Positions 7,732 to 15,950 of a stretch of DNA of 20,383 nucleotides are shown here, in pieces. The notes under the pieces are model-generated. The model saw only the letters and a list, made by a program, of their open reading frames with translations, ran no database searches and was not told the DNA's origin. The translations under genes and the position numbers were made by a program. This stretch comes from Guillardia theta CCMP2712. Lineage: Eukaryota > Cryptophyceae > Pyrenomonadales > Geminigeraceae. The stretch spans positions 1 through 20,383 of the forward strand of contig NW_005434353.1 of NCBI RefSeq assembly GCF_000315625.1, read 5' to 3'. Position 1 is the first letter of the stretch. Each line of letters starts with the position of its first letter.

Positions 7732-9882
7732 GGCGTCAAGCGGCGCGGTTGGGGAGGAGTCAAGCGACATCTCTTCCACTTCTACCGCTCTGCTCCCTGC
7801 TTCGGGTGCATCTTCCACTCGCGCGTCTTCCATCTGTATCTCACTGCTCAAAACAAGTTTCAATTCGTTTCTGTCTCCCAGCATTCCTACGAGGGAGAGC
7901 GCCGTTTCCTCCAGGAATTTATTCAAAGCAATGAAGAGAAGGTCAGTTTTCAAGGGCTTCTCCTCATTTGGTGCGAAAGCGCTGCTCTTGCGTTTCGCTA
8001 CCTTCCACGTATGCTTGCCTGCAATCACCCTGACTCGTTCACGCAGTCGCTTGCTCACGGCATTCTCTGCCGCGTTGGCACCCTTATCAGCCCACTCTTG
8101 TAGCGTGGGGAAGGATGCATTTCCTGGGCTCTCCGGAGCCATCTCTTGCACCGCGTCATCAAGATGGAGTTGAAGCTGCCCTTGCTGTTGCAGCTCGCTC
8201 CTAGTTACGTCAGCAATAGTTTCCTTAAGTTCTTCGACGACCACGTCCGTTCCCGCATCTGGGAAGTTGGTTTCATTGATAATGGAACTGAGCTCGATCT
8301 CTTTCCACACAGTTCCCTCTGCTCTGGTCCCCGTCGTTTGTGACCTGGCCTCAGGGTTAGACTGATCGCGAGTTGCCTGAGGCGACACTTTGAGGTTCAG
8401 ACTGCTCGCTGTCGTTTGGATTTCAACTGTGCCTTGCCAGCAGAGGAGCTGTGTGGGGAATTCAGCCATCATCTTTCTTGCACTACTTTCACTGCGTAGC
8501 CGGAGAATGATACCAGACCCATCCCAGATCCCTGTTTCTGGATCGCATTGGAGGTGGATCCGTTGGAGATCTTTTTCCACCTGTGGATCAAAGCAAGCGA
8601 CAGCCCTCCGAATGTTTCGGATGACTTTTGCTCTGCCCGTTTCGTCACTTGCGCAGATTTTTTCGATCTCATTTCGGGAGAACTTCCCTGACGGCACAGG
8701 AGAGGAGATTTGTACCGAGTACAGCATCTCTGCTCCCGTTGCCATTGCCGTGCCCTCTTGTCGCACCGCATTCTTCATATTCTTGTGCAGCGCCGTTGCT
8801 TCCATCTGCACTGAGAACCATTTCAGTATTTTGTCATTCTCTGAGACCAGTCCCAAAGTGACTCCTGCACGATCCTTTCCATGTCGATCGAATGCTTGAA
8901 GAACGATGTCCGCTGCTTCAAGGCTCGAGCACGTTGCGATCCAGTCGACCTCTCTGTTCTGGTTGACTGTTTCTATTCCTACCGCAGCGAACACCTTCTT
9001 TGGCGGTAGGTTCCTCTTGGGGGGGAGGTTCACTGTCATTCCCGCGTTTGGGATCAGATCAATGATCGCTAATCCCTGCTTCAGGCATAGCTGCCTGTAG
9101 ATCTCACATATGTCACCTGTGCTCGAATCGTTGAGCATCAGGAGTTGGGCCACCTCAGCTAGGATTCCAACTCTGCTCATGTTCTCCTTCTTTGGCCGCA
9201 TCTTGAACGAGATCGGTGGGTTGGCTGCTGGGTTCACTGCTAGAATCCTCCTGCCTGCCACCTTGAAGGTACCCTCTCCTTTCCAGAGTTTCTCAGCCGC
9301 CTCATTGCGGACAAATGTGATCACTGCTGGGATCTCCGCTGCCTGCACAAGGTCAGGCTTCAAGGGAGCCTTGAAGATCAGGCTCCTGCTATCTTGCGTC
9401 TGATCGACGATCAAGCCTTGCTCTTCAAGCTTGAGGCATAAGTTTTCCACCTGTCTGGAAAAGTATGCAGGGATCCCAAGTACCTTCATGGTAATCGTCT
9501 GCACATTGGTGCCCTGATCATCATATGATCTGGCCTCCATCTGCCTTTGTCTGTCAGCTTGGAACTCTGACAGGTACCACTGCTTGACATCGTCACCCCA
9601 CTGCCTGAACCCTTTCGGATTCTCCAGTGACGAGGGTTCAGCAAAGCTGCATGTCTGACTGATGGCTTCGGCTAAGGCTTCCAAGGAAATTTCTTTTGCT
9701 TTCAGAGCTTTGCTCGTCCTGCTTTTGGGGTTCTGCCTTGCGAATTCATCCAGTCTCCGCATCAGTTCGGCTGATGACGGCATCGTTGCAGCTTCCGTCT
9801 GCCTCTTGAGGTAGCTGGAGGTACGGTACTGCACGATCTCGTCAGGGTTCACAATAGATATTGGCCACATGTTTCGAAGCAT
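7729..9882 (-). CDS. ORF1 (Gag-like protein) of element 1
   Basis: This 717-residue protein is homologous along its whole length to the ORF1 proteins at 10721-12868 and 13712-15862, though much more distant from those two than they are from each other. Shared landmarks: NPKSRTSKALKAK near the N-terminus (RYPNSRTAQACKA in the relatives); VLGIPAYFSRQVENL (LLGISSVYVNHEEKL); FKAPLKPDL...FVRNEAAEKLWKG (WKAPYRPEI...FLRNAQAEKLWQG); GKFSRNEIEKIC; a WDGSGIILRL segment; and a C-terminal LLFIALNKFLEE block. Alternating strand/helix stretches around the LW motif and the WDGS motif could be RRM-like RNA-binding folds, but this is uncertain. No CCHC knuckle is visible. The probable role is an RNA-binding particle protein bringing element RNA to the target. 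The start at 9882 is chosen as the first ATG after the 5' unit. The stop overlaps the ORF2 start. Confidence 0.8.
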   Translation of the reverse strand: MLRNMWPISIVNPDEIVQYRTSSYLKRQTEAATMPSSAELMRRLDEFARQNPKSRTSKALKAKEISLEALAEAISQTCSFAEPSSLENPKGFRQWGDDVKQWYLSEFQADRQRQMEARSYDDQGTNVQTITMKVLGIPAYFSRQVENLCLKLEEQGLIVDQTQDSRSLIFKAPLKPDLVQAAEIPAVITFVRNEAAEKLWKGEGTFKVAGRRILAVNPAANPPISFKMRPKKENMSRVGILAEVAQLLMLNDSSTGDICEIYRQLCLKQGLAIIDLIPNAGMTVNLPPKRNLPPKKVFAAVGIETVNQNREVDWIATCSSLEAADIVLQAFDRHGKDRAGVTLGLVSENDKILKWFSVQMEATALHKNMKNAVRQEGTAMATGAEMLYSVQISSPVPSGKFSRNEIEKICASDETGRAKVIRNIRRAVACFDPQVEKDLQRIHLQCDPETGIWDGSGIILRLRSESSARKMMAEFPTQLLCWQGTVEIQTTASSLNLKVSPQATRDQSNPEARSQTTGTRAEGTVWKEIELSSIINETNFPDAGTDVVVEELKETIADVTRSELQQQGQLQLHLDDAVQEMAPESPGNASFPTLQEWADKGANAAENAVSKRLRERVRVIAGKHTWKVAKRKSSAFAPNEEKPLKTDLLFIALNKFLEETALSLVGMLGDRNELKLVLSSEIQMEDARVEDAPEAGSRAVEVEEMSLDSSPTAPLDA

Positions 9883-9956
9883 TCTCGATGGTTTCCCGAG
9901 CTTCCTGCGTTCCTGGCGACTCTTGCTCTACCACGCAGGGACCCCGCTGATCTGCA

Positions 9957-9976
9957 TGCCTCAGATAAAGGGATCC
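9957..9976 (-). repeat. 5'-terminal unit of element 1 (monomer type 1, single copy)
   Basis: On the - strand the unit reads GGATCCCTTTATCTGAGGCA and sits directly between the telomeric tract and the leader of element 1. The same unit recurs at 10051-10070 (plus a partial GGATCC at 10045-10050) and in tandem at 10247-10284. It occupies the same position as the longer tandem monomers of elements 2 and 3. Confidence 0.8.
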
Positions 9977-9977
9977 T

Positions 9978-9994
9978 CCTAAACCCTAAACCCT
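9978..9994 (-). repeat. Telomeric repeat tract, at the 5' side of element 1
   Basis: About 2.5 units of CCCTAAA on the + strand (TTTAGGG on the - strand). It abuts the 5' unit of element 1 on the left and the (ATT)n tail of a mini-element on the right. Confidence 0.95.
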
Positions 9995-10071
9995 ATTATT
10001 ATTATTATTATGTGAGTTTATTAGAATGCTAGAATGTTGCTCGGGGATCCTGCCTCAGATAAAGGGATCCT
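9995..10071 (-). mobile_element. Mini-element A: fused 5' and 3' ends only, between telomeric tracts
   Basis: On the - strand it reads one and a third copies of the GGATCCCTTTATCTGAGGCA unit, then CCGAGCAACATTCTAGCATT, AATAAA, CTCACA and a (TAA)n tail, then TTTAGGG repeat. It has no internal region. It is a 77-base internally deleted relative of the larger elements. Bases 9957-10044 and 10265-10352 are direct copies of each other. Confidence 0.75.
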
Positions 10072-10111
10072 CCTAAACCCTAAACCCTAAACCCTAAACC
10101 CTAAACCCTAA
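10072..10111 (-). repeat. Telomeric repeat tract between mini-elements A and B
   Basis: Forty bases of perfect CCCTAAA repeat on the + strand, nearly six units, in the same orientation as all other tracts in the window. Confidence 0.97.
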
Positions 10112-10285
10112 TAGCTAAGAACTTTTGCTCTTTGCTCATCTCTCGCCTAATGATATGTCTAAAGGGGTTAATGTTGCTCGGCCTCGTTGTGGGCTTGTGC
10201 AATTTGATCCTAGTCTAAAGAGGCGCTCGAGCACTGGGAGTACACTCCTCAGATAAAGGGATCCTGCCTCAGATAAAGGGATCCT
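10112..10285 (-). mobile_element. Mini-element B: tandem 5' units joined to a 3' UTR segment with a different 3' end
   Basis: On the - strand there are two tandem GGATCCCTTTATCTGAGG(CA) units (10284-10247), then a 76-base segment (10245-10170) that matches the element 2 3' UTR (10416-10341) with one difference, then about 58 bases found nowhere else in the window, ending in TTAGCTA directly against TTTAGGG repeat. It has no ORF. It joins type 1 5' units to an element 2-like 3' UTR, so it is chimeric or from another family member. Confidence 0.7.
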
Positions 10286-10302
10286 CCTAAACCCTAAACC
10301 CT
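10286..10302 (-). repeat. Telomeric repeat tract at the 3' side of element 2
   Basis: About 2.5 units of CCCTAAA on the + strand, between the type 1 units of mini-element B and the (ATT)n tail of element 2. Confidence 0.95.
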
Positions 10303-10330
10303 ATTATTATTATTATTATGTGAGTTTATT
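10303..10330 (-). other. 3' terminus of element 2: AATAAA plus (TAA)n tail
   Basis: On the - strand AATAAA is followed by CTCACA and a 17-base (TAA)n run that joins TTTAGGG repeat. The same terminus is at 10022-9995. The equivalent at 13145-13121 has a (CTA)n tail. AATAAA may act as a poly(A) signal, but this is not shown. A simple-repeat (TAA)n tail instead of poly(A) is known from the I factor of Drosophila. Confidence 0.8.
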
Positions 10331-10481
10331 AGAATGCTAGAATGTTGCTCGGCCTCGTTGTGGGCTTATGCAATTTGATCCTAGTCTAAAGAGGCGCTCG
10401 AGCACTGGGAGTACACGGCCTACAATGCGAACCCTGCTTCTGAGGCGTCTTTCTACTCTCTACTTCTGCTGTCTTCTCTTG

Positions 10482-10690
10482 GCTTCCTCAGCCTCAGTCA
10501 GGAGAGTTGCCTCTCCTCACCTTGGCCTTCGGTCACCACCTACTCTACCTCCATTCAGCTTCCTCAGCCTCAGTCAGAAGAGTTGCCTCTCCTCACCTTG
10601 GCCTTCGGTCGCCACCTACTCGTCCTCCATTCAGCTTCCTCAGCTTCAGTCAGGAGAGTTGCCTCTCCTCACCTTGGCCTTCAGTCGCCT
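10482..10690 (-). repeat. 76-bp tandem repeat in the 3' UTR of element 2
   Basis: Units start at 10482, 10558 and 10634; the third is partial. Each contains AGAGTTGCCTCTCCTCACCT. A related, more diverged segment lies in the element 3 3' UTR near 13300-13345. The + strand ORFs through here are by-products of the repeat. Confidence 0.9.
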
Positions 10691-10720
10691 CCTACCTTCT
10701 CTCCTTACCTTGGGCTCAGC

Positions 10721-12868
10721 TCAAGCTCGGTACGGGCTCGCCCCGTCTTCTTCCTCGCCCTCGCCTTGCTCTTCCTCCATGTCTTCCTCTTCTTCGTCAT
10801 CTTCCCTCATCTCCACCCGCAGTCGGTCCTTCTTGTCCACCTTCAGCGAGCAGGCCAGCACATGCATCTCTGCGAATTTACTCAGTGCTATGAACAGGAA
10901 GCTAAGAGATCGACGCTCTATGTCGTCGCTCTCCGCCTCCTGCTCAAGCTCAGCAGCTGCCGTTGCCCGTGGCGAGAACGCGCTGCCCCTCCTTGCCTTC
11001 TTGCTCTCTCCTTGCACGCGAGTCCAGCGCTTGCTCTGCAGCCACTTCCCCAGCTTCTCCTTGAGAACGTTGCGCCCAACTCCCTGCTCCTCTGGCATCT
11101 TCGCCCACTCTCCCAGCGACATGAACTCCAGGCTCCCCGGAGAGTAGAACGTGTCGTGGAGGTTGCCAACGGCCTTGTCCAGGACCAGCTTGATCGGCTC
11201 GCTCGTCCCCGCCTCGTTCAAAGAAGCTGCATCTTCGATGACTGCTGACAGCTCGCTGACGAGCTGCATGTCCTCTTGGCTTGACGGAGATGCTGCCTCC
11301 ATTGTGATCCTCTCCAGGTCTGTAAACTCCAGCCACTCTCCCTCGCTTTCCTCCTGTCGCTGCGCTGCGTCGCTGGTGCCCCGCTGACCAGCCGCCTCAG
11401 AGTCAGGCTCCTTGTCGAAGCCGACTGCTTCGAGCTTGGTTGCTGCGCCTTCGAGATAGAAGGGCAGCTCCTTCATCATGCGTCGAGCATCCTCCGTGGA
11501 GCCGAGGAGGATGCATAGCTTGGACCCGTTCCAGGACTTGGTGTTCAAATCCTCCTCCATGTCGATGCCTTCAACGTTGATCTCGAGCCTGTTAGCGATC
11601 TCCAACAAGACTCTCTTGACTCTTGCGATAGACGTGTTGCCGCCGTTGCACAGCCCCTCCATCTCCTTCCTCGTGAAGCGACCAGATGCCGCCGTCGACT
11701 TGATGATGATCTTGATCTCCTTGCCGTCCTTGCCGCCTGCCTTCTTCTGCATCCTTGATGCCTTCTTCAACTTATTTCTGGACACAAAGCGATCAGCTGT
11801 CAACTCGACTGCGAGCGCCTCTCTGATCTTCGGGTCCTCGCTGAACAGAGTCAGGTGTACTCCCTCCATCGCTTCGCTCTCTCGGAAAGCTCGAAATGCT
11901 GTATCATTCGCCTCTGGGCAGCTCGAGGAGACGATCCACTCCACCTCCCTCTGTCTCCAGATGACGTTGGCCCCTACAGCGATGAAGCCTTTCTGACCTA
12001 AGCCTTTGTGGACTTGCTGTCCTGGCGCCCCAGCGACCAGCATGCCTGCCAGCGGCTGGAGTTGGACCGCTGCAAGGGACTGGCGCAGCAGCTGATAGCG
12101 ATAGACGGCAGCTATCTCAGCCGTTGTCATGCCGCCCAAGGTTAGCAGGTGAGTCAGCTCTGCCAAGCTGCCCCCTTTGCCCCAGGGTCCTCTCTTGGCT
12201 CGAATCTTGAAAGATCGATCGTGCACGATGCTCACATGTACAGCTGTGAACTTGCGACCATCGATCGCGAAGTCCTCTCTTCCCTGCCAGAGCTTCTCCG
12301 CTTGTGCATTGCGGAGGAAGGAAACAGTCACCGGGATCTCCTCAGCACTCGCTATCTCGGGTCTATACGGAGCCTTCCACATGATCGCTTTACTCTCTTG
12401 CACTGAGTCTACGATCAGTCCGATCTCTTCAAATTTCTTCTTCAGCTTTTCTTCATGGTTGACATACACCGAGGAGATGCCCAGGAGAGTCATGGAGATG
12501 AAGGAAGTCACCTCGTTGCCTGCTGAGGCGGTGTATGTCTCGACCTTCTCCTTCTTGGCTTCTTCAATCTGCTGCATAAACCACTCTCTGGATGCGTCAC
12601 TCCATCCAGCCATCGCTTCTTGCAGAAGCTCACGTCGTGCCTGCTGACATGTCGAGCGGATGGCTTCTGCGATAGCGTCGGGGGTGCATCCCTCCACAGC
12701 CTTGCAAGCCTGGGCTGTCCTGCTGTTCGGATAACGCTTCGCGAAGCTCTTCACCCTCTCGACGAGATCAGCTTCGAGGACAGAGGCATCCACAAGTCCG
12801 CTCTGCGTGTATTGGCATGATCTCCGATACAGCAGGTTGCGAACATTTTCATCATACTGAAGAACCAT
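10721..12868 (-). CDS. ORF1 (Gag-like protein) of element 2
   Basis: A 715-residue protein, closely related along its whole length to the ORF1 of element 3 and more distantly to that of element 1. The start chosen is the ATG at 12868 (MVLQYDENVRN), which matches MVLQYDESVRN of element 3. The reading frame is open further upstream to 13060, but that part only translates the 26-bp tandem repeat. Conserved blocks: RYPNSRTAQACKA, SMTLLGISSVY, MWKAPYRPEI, FLRNAQAEKLWQG, SFKIRAKRGPWGKGGSLAEL, GRFTRKEMEGLCNGGNTSI, a WNGSKL...ARRMMKELPFYLEG segment, and KKARRGSAFSP. The protein ends in a long Glu/Asp tail (DDEEEEDMEEEQ). No zinc knuckle is visible. The strand/helix blocks may be RRM-like, which is a guess. 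It ends in TGA, not the TAATG seen in element 1. The probable role is RNA packaging or telomere targeting, with enzymes supplied by an autonomous relative. Confidence 0.82.
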   Translation of the reverse strand: MVLQYDENVRNLLYRRSCQYTQSGLVDASVLEADLVERVKSFAKRYPNSRTAQACKAVEGCTPDAIAEAIRSTCQQARRELLQEAMAGWSDASREWFMQQIEEAKKEKVETYTASAGNEVTSFISMTLLGISSVYVNHEEKLKKKFEEIGLIVDSVQESKAIMWKAPYRPEIASAEEIPVTVSFLRNAQAEKLWQGREDFAIDGRKFTAVHVSIVHDRSFKIRAKRGPWGKGGSLAELTHLLTLGGMTTAEIAAVYRYQLLRQSLAAVQLQPLAGMLVAGAPGQQVHKGLGQKGFIAVGANVIWRQREVEWIVSSSCPEANDTAFRAFRESEAMEGVHLTLFSEDPKIREALAVELTADRFVSRNKLKKASRMQKKAGGKDGKEIKIIIKSTAASGRFTRKEMEGLCNGGNTSIARVKRVLLEIANRLEINVEGIDMEEDLNTKSWNGSKLCILLGSTEDARRMMKELPFYLEGAATKLEAVGFDKEPDSEAAGQRGTSDAAQRQEESEGEWLEFTDLERITMEAASPSSQEDMQLVSELSAVIEDAASLNEAGTSEPIKLVLDKAVGNLHDTFYSPGSLEFMSLGEWAKMPEEQGVGRNVLKEKLGKWLQSKRWTRVQGESKKARRGSAFSPRATAAAELEQEAESDDIERRSLSFLFIALSKFAEMHVLACSLKVDKKDRLRVEMREDDEEEEDMEEEQGEGEEEDGASPYRA

Positions 12869-12952
12869 ACTTAGAAAGCTATTTGAAGTATACAAACCTC
12901 TTGCTTGCAGCTTCCTTGGCGCCCTGGCGGCTTCCCCTACACCTGACGAGGA

Positions 12953-13081
12953 GCCATGCTGCCGAAAACAACGGCGCCTCCATGCTGCCGAAAATAACGG
13001 CGCCTCCATGCTGCCGAAAATAACGGCGCCTCCATGCTGCCGAAAATAACGGCGCCTCATGCTGCCGAAAATAACGGCGCC
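12953..13081 (-). repeat. Five 26-bp 5' monomers of element 2 (monomer type 2)
   Basis: Tandem units contain ATGCTGCCGAAAATAACGGC and end with the palindrome GGCGCC on the + strand. The first unit has CAACGG for TAACGG and the last lacks one base. The array lies between the leader and the telomeric tract. Position and tandem form resemble the promoter monomers of mouse L1; promoter activity is inference. Confidence 0.93.
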
Positions 13082-13082
13082 T

Positions 13083-13120
13083 CCTAAACCCTAAACCCTA
13101 AACCCTAAACCCTAAACCCT
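13083..13120 (-). repeat. Telomeric repeat tract between elements 2 and 3
   Basis: Thirty-eight bases of perfect CCCTAAA repeat on the + strand, following the last 26-bp monomer after one T and followed by the (AGT)n tail of element 3. Confidence 0.97.
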
Positions 13121-13145
13121 AGTAGTAGTAGTAGTTGAGTTTATT
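13121..13145 (-). other. 3' terminus of element 3: AATAAA plus (CTA)5 tail
   Basis: On the - strand AGCATTCTAATAAACTCAA is followed by five CTA units and then GGGTTTAGGG. The AGCATTCTAATAAACTCA core equals that of element 2, while the tail triplet has changed from TAA to CTA. Confidence 0.8.
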
Positions 13146-13711
13146 AGAATGCTAGGTAGGTTGCATGGCTTGTTATCACCTTGCTCTACTCTAGTCTAAC
13201 AGGGATCTCGTGACCTGGCAGTTCGGCCCGACTTGGCTGGCCCTTATGGCAGCCGTGCTTCTGCTCTGCTCCCTCCTCTGATATACTTGAGTGGTCTTCC
13301 CCGGCCTCAGCCAGTGGAGTTTCCTCCGCCGGCCTTGGCCTGGGTCGTCCGTGCTTTCAACTTGTGTTGCTTCCTCGGCTCCGACACACCTTGGCGGTCT
13401 CGGCCGGCCTTCGGCCAGTGAGTGAATGAGGGATAAGGACAATCAGGAGATAAGGTGGTAGGTGGAATGCGTATGGGTCCCTGGGACTCACGTCCCTTCC
13501 CCCGGGCCTCGGTCCGGACCGGGCCCGAGAGCCCGGCCGGCCTCCGCCCGGCCTCCTCCTCCCGGCCCCCCTCCCCCCTCCCCCACCGGCTTACCTGCCC
13601 TTACCTTCGTTGCTTGCCCCATGTCCACCTGCTTTATTTCTTCCTCCTTCCCCCCATGGGGCCCACAGCTCCGCTCCGCCTCTTGTCCACCTCTAAGACT
13701 TGACTCGAGCC

Positions 13712-15862
13712 TCAAGCGCGCGAGGGGCCTGCACCGGCCTCCTCCTCCACGCCCTCGCCCTCCTCAGCCTCCATGTCGACTTCCTCCCTCATCATCAGCC
13801 GCAGTCGGTCTTGCTTGTCGACCTTGCCCGTGCAGCTCAACCCATGGTGCTCAGCAAATTTACTGATCGCAAGAAACAAGAGGCTAACAGATCGACTCTC
13901 GATGTCATCGCTCTCAGCCTCCTGCTCGAGCGCATCAGTCGCTGCTGCCCTTGGAGAGAAGGCGCTGCCCCTCCTCGCTGCCTTGTTCCCTTGCACCCGT
14001 GTCCAGCGCTGCTCGCCGAGGTACGCTCTGAGCTTTTCTTTCATCATGTTTCGCTTCGATCCCAGCGTCGGCGTGGCTGCCCAAGCTCCGAGCGTCATGA
14101 ACTCCACGTTGCCCGGCGAGCAGAAGGTGTCATGCAGCTTCCCAACACTCTTGTCTAGCTCCAGCGAGATCGGCTTGCCAGCTAGCAGCTCCTCCTCTGA
14201 TGTCTCCAAGAGCATCGTCGAGAGGTCGAGCAAGACCTGTTGGTCGACTGGCCCTGACGGTGACGCTGCTTCCATAGTAATCCTGTCGATGTCGCTGAGC
14301 TCCAGCCATCCAGCGCCTTGCTGCTGCCCTTGGGGCTCTTGGGCTTGCTCCTCGCTGCTCGGGCTCCTCTCCTCCTCATGCTGAGGGTTGAGCTTAAAGC
14401 CCATAGCTTCCAGCTTGACTTCCAGGATCCCTTCCAAGTAGAAGGGCATGTCTTCCATCAAGCGTCGAGCCTCTGCCTTGGTCGCCAGGGAGAGAGCTAT
14501 CAGGCTCCCATCCCAGCTGAGCGTGTCACGATCCTCCTCGACCTCGACGCTGACCAGCTTGAGGTTCATTCTTCTTGCTAACTCCAACATGGCTCGCTTG
14601 ACTCTCGTGATCGATGTGTTACCTCCTCCGCACAGCGCTTCCATCTCCTTCCTCGAGAAGCGGCCTGTGCTCATGCTTGACCTCGACTTGATCTGTACTC
14701 TGAAGCTGCTGCGCCCCGCATGATCTCTCTCGCGAAGTGCCTTCCTCTGCTTGGCAATCTTTCCCCTCGGCACGAAGGTGTCGGCTGTGAGCTCGACTGC
14801 AAACGTCTCTCTGAGCTTGGCGTCGTCGCTGATGAGAGTGAGATGCACCCCCTCCATCGCCTCGCTCTCTCTGAACGAGGCCAAGGTCTGCTCGCAACTT
14901 GCCGTCGAAGGCGAGCTGAGCACCCACTCCAGCTCTTTTTGCTGGAGAGTGCCCGTACTTGCCCCAACAGCGACATACGTCTTCGGGCTCGGCCCCTTGC
15001 GACCTCTCTGCCCAGGACCTTGCACGAGCATGCCTGCAAGCGGTTGTACCTCTGCGGCTGCAAGAGATTGCGAGAGCAGCTGAAATCGATAAATCTGAGC
15101 GATCTCAGCCGTCGACATTCCTCCGAGAGCTAAGAGCTGCGATAGCTCGGCAAGGCTCCCTCCCTTGCCCCAAGGTCCTCGCTTGGCTCGAAGCTTGAAC
15201 GACCGGTCGTGTGCAATGCTCACCTCTGTGGCTCGGAAGGCTCTCCCTTCTATGCAGTATTCTCTCCTGCCTTCCCATAGCTCCATGGCTGCTTCATTCC
15301 GAAGGAAGGAGACGGTGACTGAGATGTCGTCTGCTCGTGCTATCTCAGGTCTGTAAGGTGCTTTCCACATGATGGCCTTGTCGACTCCATCGACTGAGTC
15401 TACCATGAGACCTAGCTCCATAAGCTTCGATTTCAACTTTTCTTCTTGTCGAACAAACATCGAGGAAATCCCTAGGAGAGTCATGGAGATGAAGGAGGTC
15501 CCCTCGGTGCCTTCGGTGCCGATGTATGTCTCGACATTCTGCTTCTTGGCCTCCTCCATCTGTTGAATAAACCATGCTCTCGACTCTGAGCTCCATTCAC
15601 TCAGAGAGTCTTCAAACAGGTCGCGTCTCGCCTGCCGACATGTCGAGCGGATGGCTTCAGCGATAGCGTCGGGAGTGCATCCCCCCTCAGCTCTGCAAGC
15701 CTGAGCTGTCCTACTACCAGGATACCGCTTCGCGAAGTTCTTCACCCTCTCGACGAGGTCGGCGGCCTCCTCGGCGTGGCCTCCAGAGCGCTCGCCCTGC
15801 GTGTATTGGCATGATCTCCGATACAGCAGGTTGCGAACGCTCTCATCATACTGTAGTACCAT
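13712..15862 (-). CDS. ORF1 (Gag-like protein) of element 3
   Basis: A 716-residue protein, alignable end to end with the element 2 ORF1, starting with MVLQYDESVRNLLYRRSCQY. Blocks in order: RYPGSRTAQACRA (about residue 50), SMTLLGISSMFVRQEEKL, MWKAPYRPEI, FLRNEAAMELWEG, SFKLRAKRGPWGKGGSLAEL, GRFSRKEMEALCGGGNTSIT, WDGSLIAL with ARRLMEDMPFYLEG, EFMTLGAWA, ARRGSAFSPRA, then an acidic tail ending GPSRA. Many substitutions separate it from element 2, yet the frame is unbroken, which suggests selection on the protein. There is no CCHC motif and no recognised enzyme domain. It ends in TGA with no overlapping start codon and no ORF2 beyond. The role is assumed to be RNA binding and particle formation. 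Confidence 0.82.
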   Translation of the reverse strand: MVLQYDESVRNLLYRRSCQYTQGERSGGHAEEAADLVERVKNFAKRYPGSRTAQACRAEGGCTPDAIAEAIRSTCRQARRDLFEDSLSEWSSESRAWFIQQMEEAKKQNVETYIGTEGTEGTSFISMTLLGISSMFVRQEEKLKSKLMELGLMVDSVDGVDKAIMWKAPYRPEIARADDISVTVSFLRNEAAMELWEGRREYCIEGRAFRATEVSIAHDRSFKLRAKRGPWGKGGSLAELSQLLALGGMSTAEIAQIYRFQLLSQSLAAAEVQPLAGMLVQGPGQRGRKGPSPKTYVAVGASTGTLQQKELEWVLSSPSTASCEQTLASFRESEAMEGVHLTLISDDAKLRETFAVELTADTFVPRGKIAKQRKALRERDHAGRSSFRVQIKSRSSMSTGRFSRKEMEALCGGGNTSITRVKRAMLELARRMNLKLVSVEVEEDRDTLSWDGSLIALSLATKAEARRLMEDMPFYLEGILEVKLEAMGFKLNPQHEEERSPSSEEQAQEPQGQQQGAGWLELSDIDRITMEAASPSGPVDQQVLLDLSTMLLETSEEELLAGKPISLELDKSVGKLHDTFCSPGNVEFMTLGAWAATPTLGSKRNMMKEKLRAYLGEQRWTRVQGNKAARRGSAFSPRAAATDALEQEAESDDIESRSVSLLFLAISKFAEHHGLSCTGKVDKQDRLRLMMREEVDMEAEEGEGVEEEAGAGPSRA

Positions 15863-15950
15863 GCTTAGAAGCTGTTTGAACTATACCAAGAACTTGCTCG
15901 CAGCTTCCTCCGGTCCCCTTGCGCTCTCCCTACGCGCCGCGGATGTGCAT

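Larger units (their letters stand above)
1..9977 (-). mobile_element. Element 1: telomere-bounded Dualen/RandI-like non-LTR retrotransposon, 3' end outside window
   Basis: Read on the - strand, the element starts at telomeric repeat (9978-9994) with a GGATCCCTTTATCTGAGGCA-type 5' unit. It then has a leader of about 95 bases, ORF1 (9882-7729), a TAATG overlap, and ORF2 encoding Ulp1 protease and APE endonuclease (7729-4358). Next come a reverse transcriptase in inverted orientation (2520-4350) and the C-terminal part with an RNase H-like region, CCHC knuckle and PD-x14-E motif (2519-153). The last 152 bases to the window edge are G-rich 3' UTR on the sense strand without an ORF. Protease, APE, RT, RNase H and RLE together is the set reported for Dualen/RandI elements of green algae. 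No LTRs are visible. The clade placement is inferred from domain content and order, not from a tree. The RT inversion probably makes this copy defective. Confidence 0.85.
10303..13081 (-). mobile_element. Element 2: Gag-only retroelement bounded by telomeric repeats
   Basis: It is bounded on both sides by TTTAGGG repeats in the same orientation. Sense strand order: five 26-bp 5' monomers (13081-12953), a leader of 84 bases resembling that of element 3, ORF1 (12868-10721), then a 3' UTR of about 420 bases with three 76-bp units. The end is AATAAA (10330-10325) and a (TAA)n tail (10319-10303). It has no protease, endonuclease or RT. Because ORF1 is intact while there is no trace of ORF2, it looks like a stable non-autonomous type and not a recent truncation. 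The layout resembles Drosophila HeT-A, which is also Gag-only. Confidence 0.85.

Noticed and set aside
10368-11248. Overlapping + strand ORFs of 128-259 codons
   Set aside because: They are serine/leucine-rich shadows of the 76-bp repeats and of the antisense of ORF1, with no domain.
12869-13060. N-terminal extension of the element 2 ORF1
   Set aside because: The extra 64 codons are the 26-bp repeat and leader. The ATG at 12868 matches the start of element 3 ORF1.
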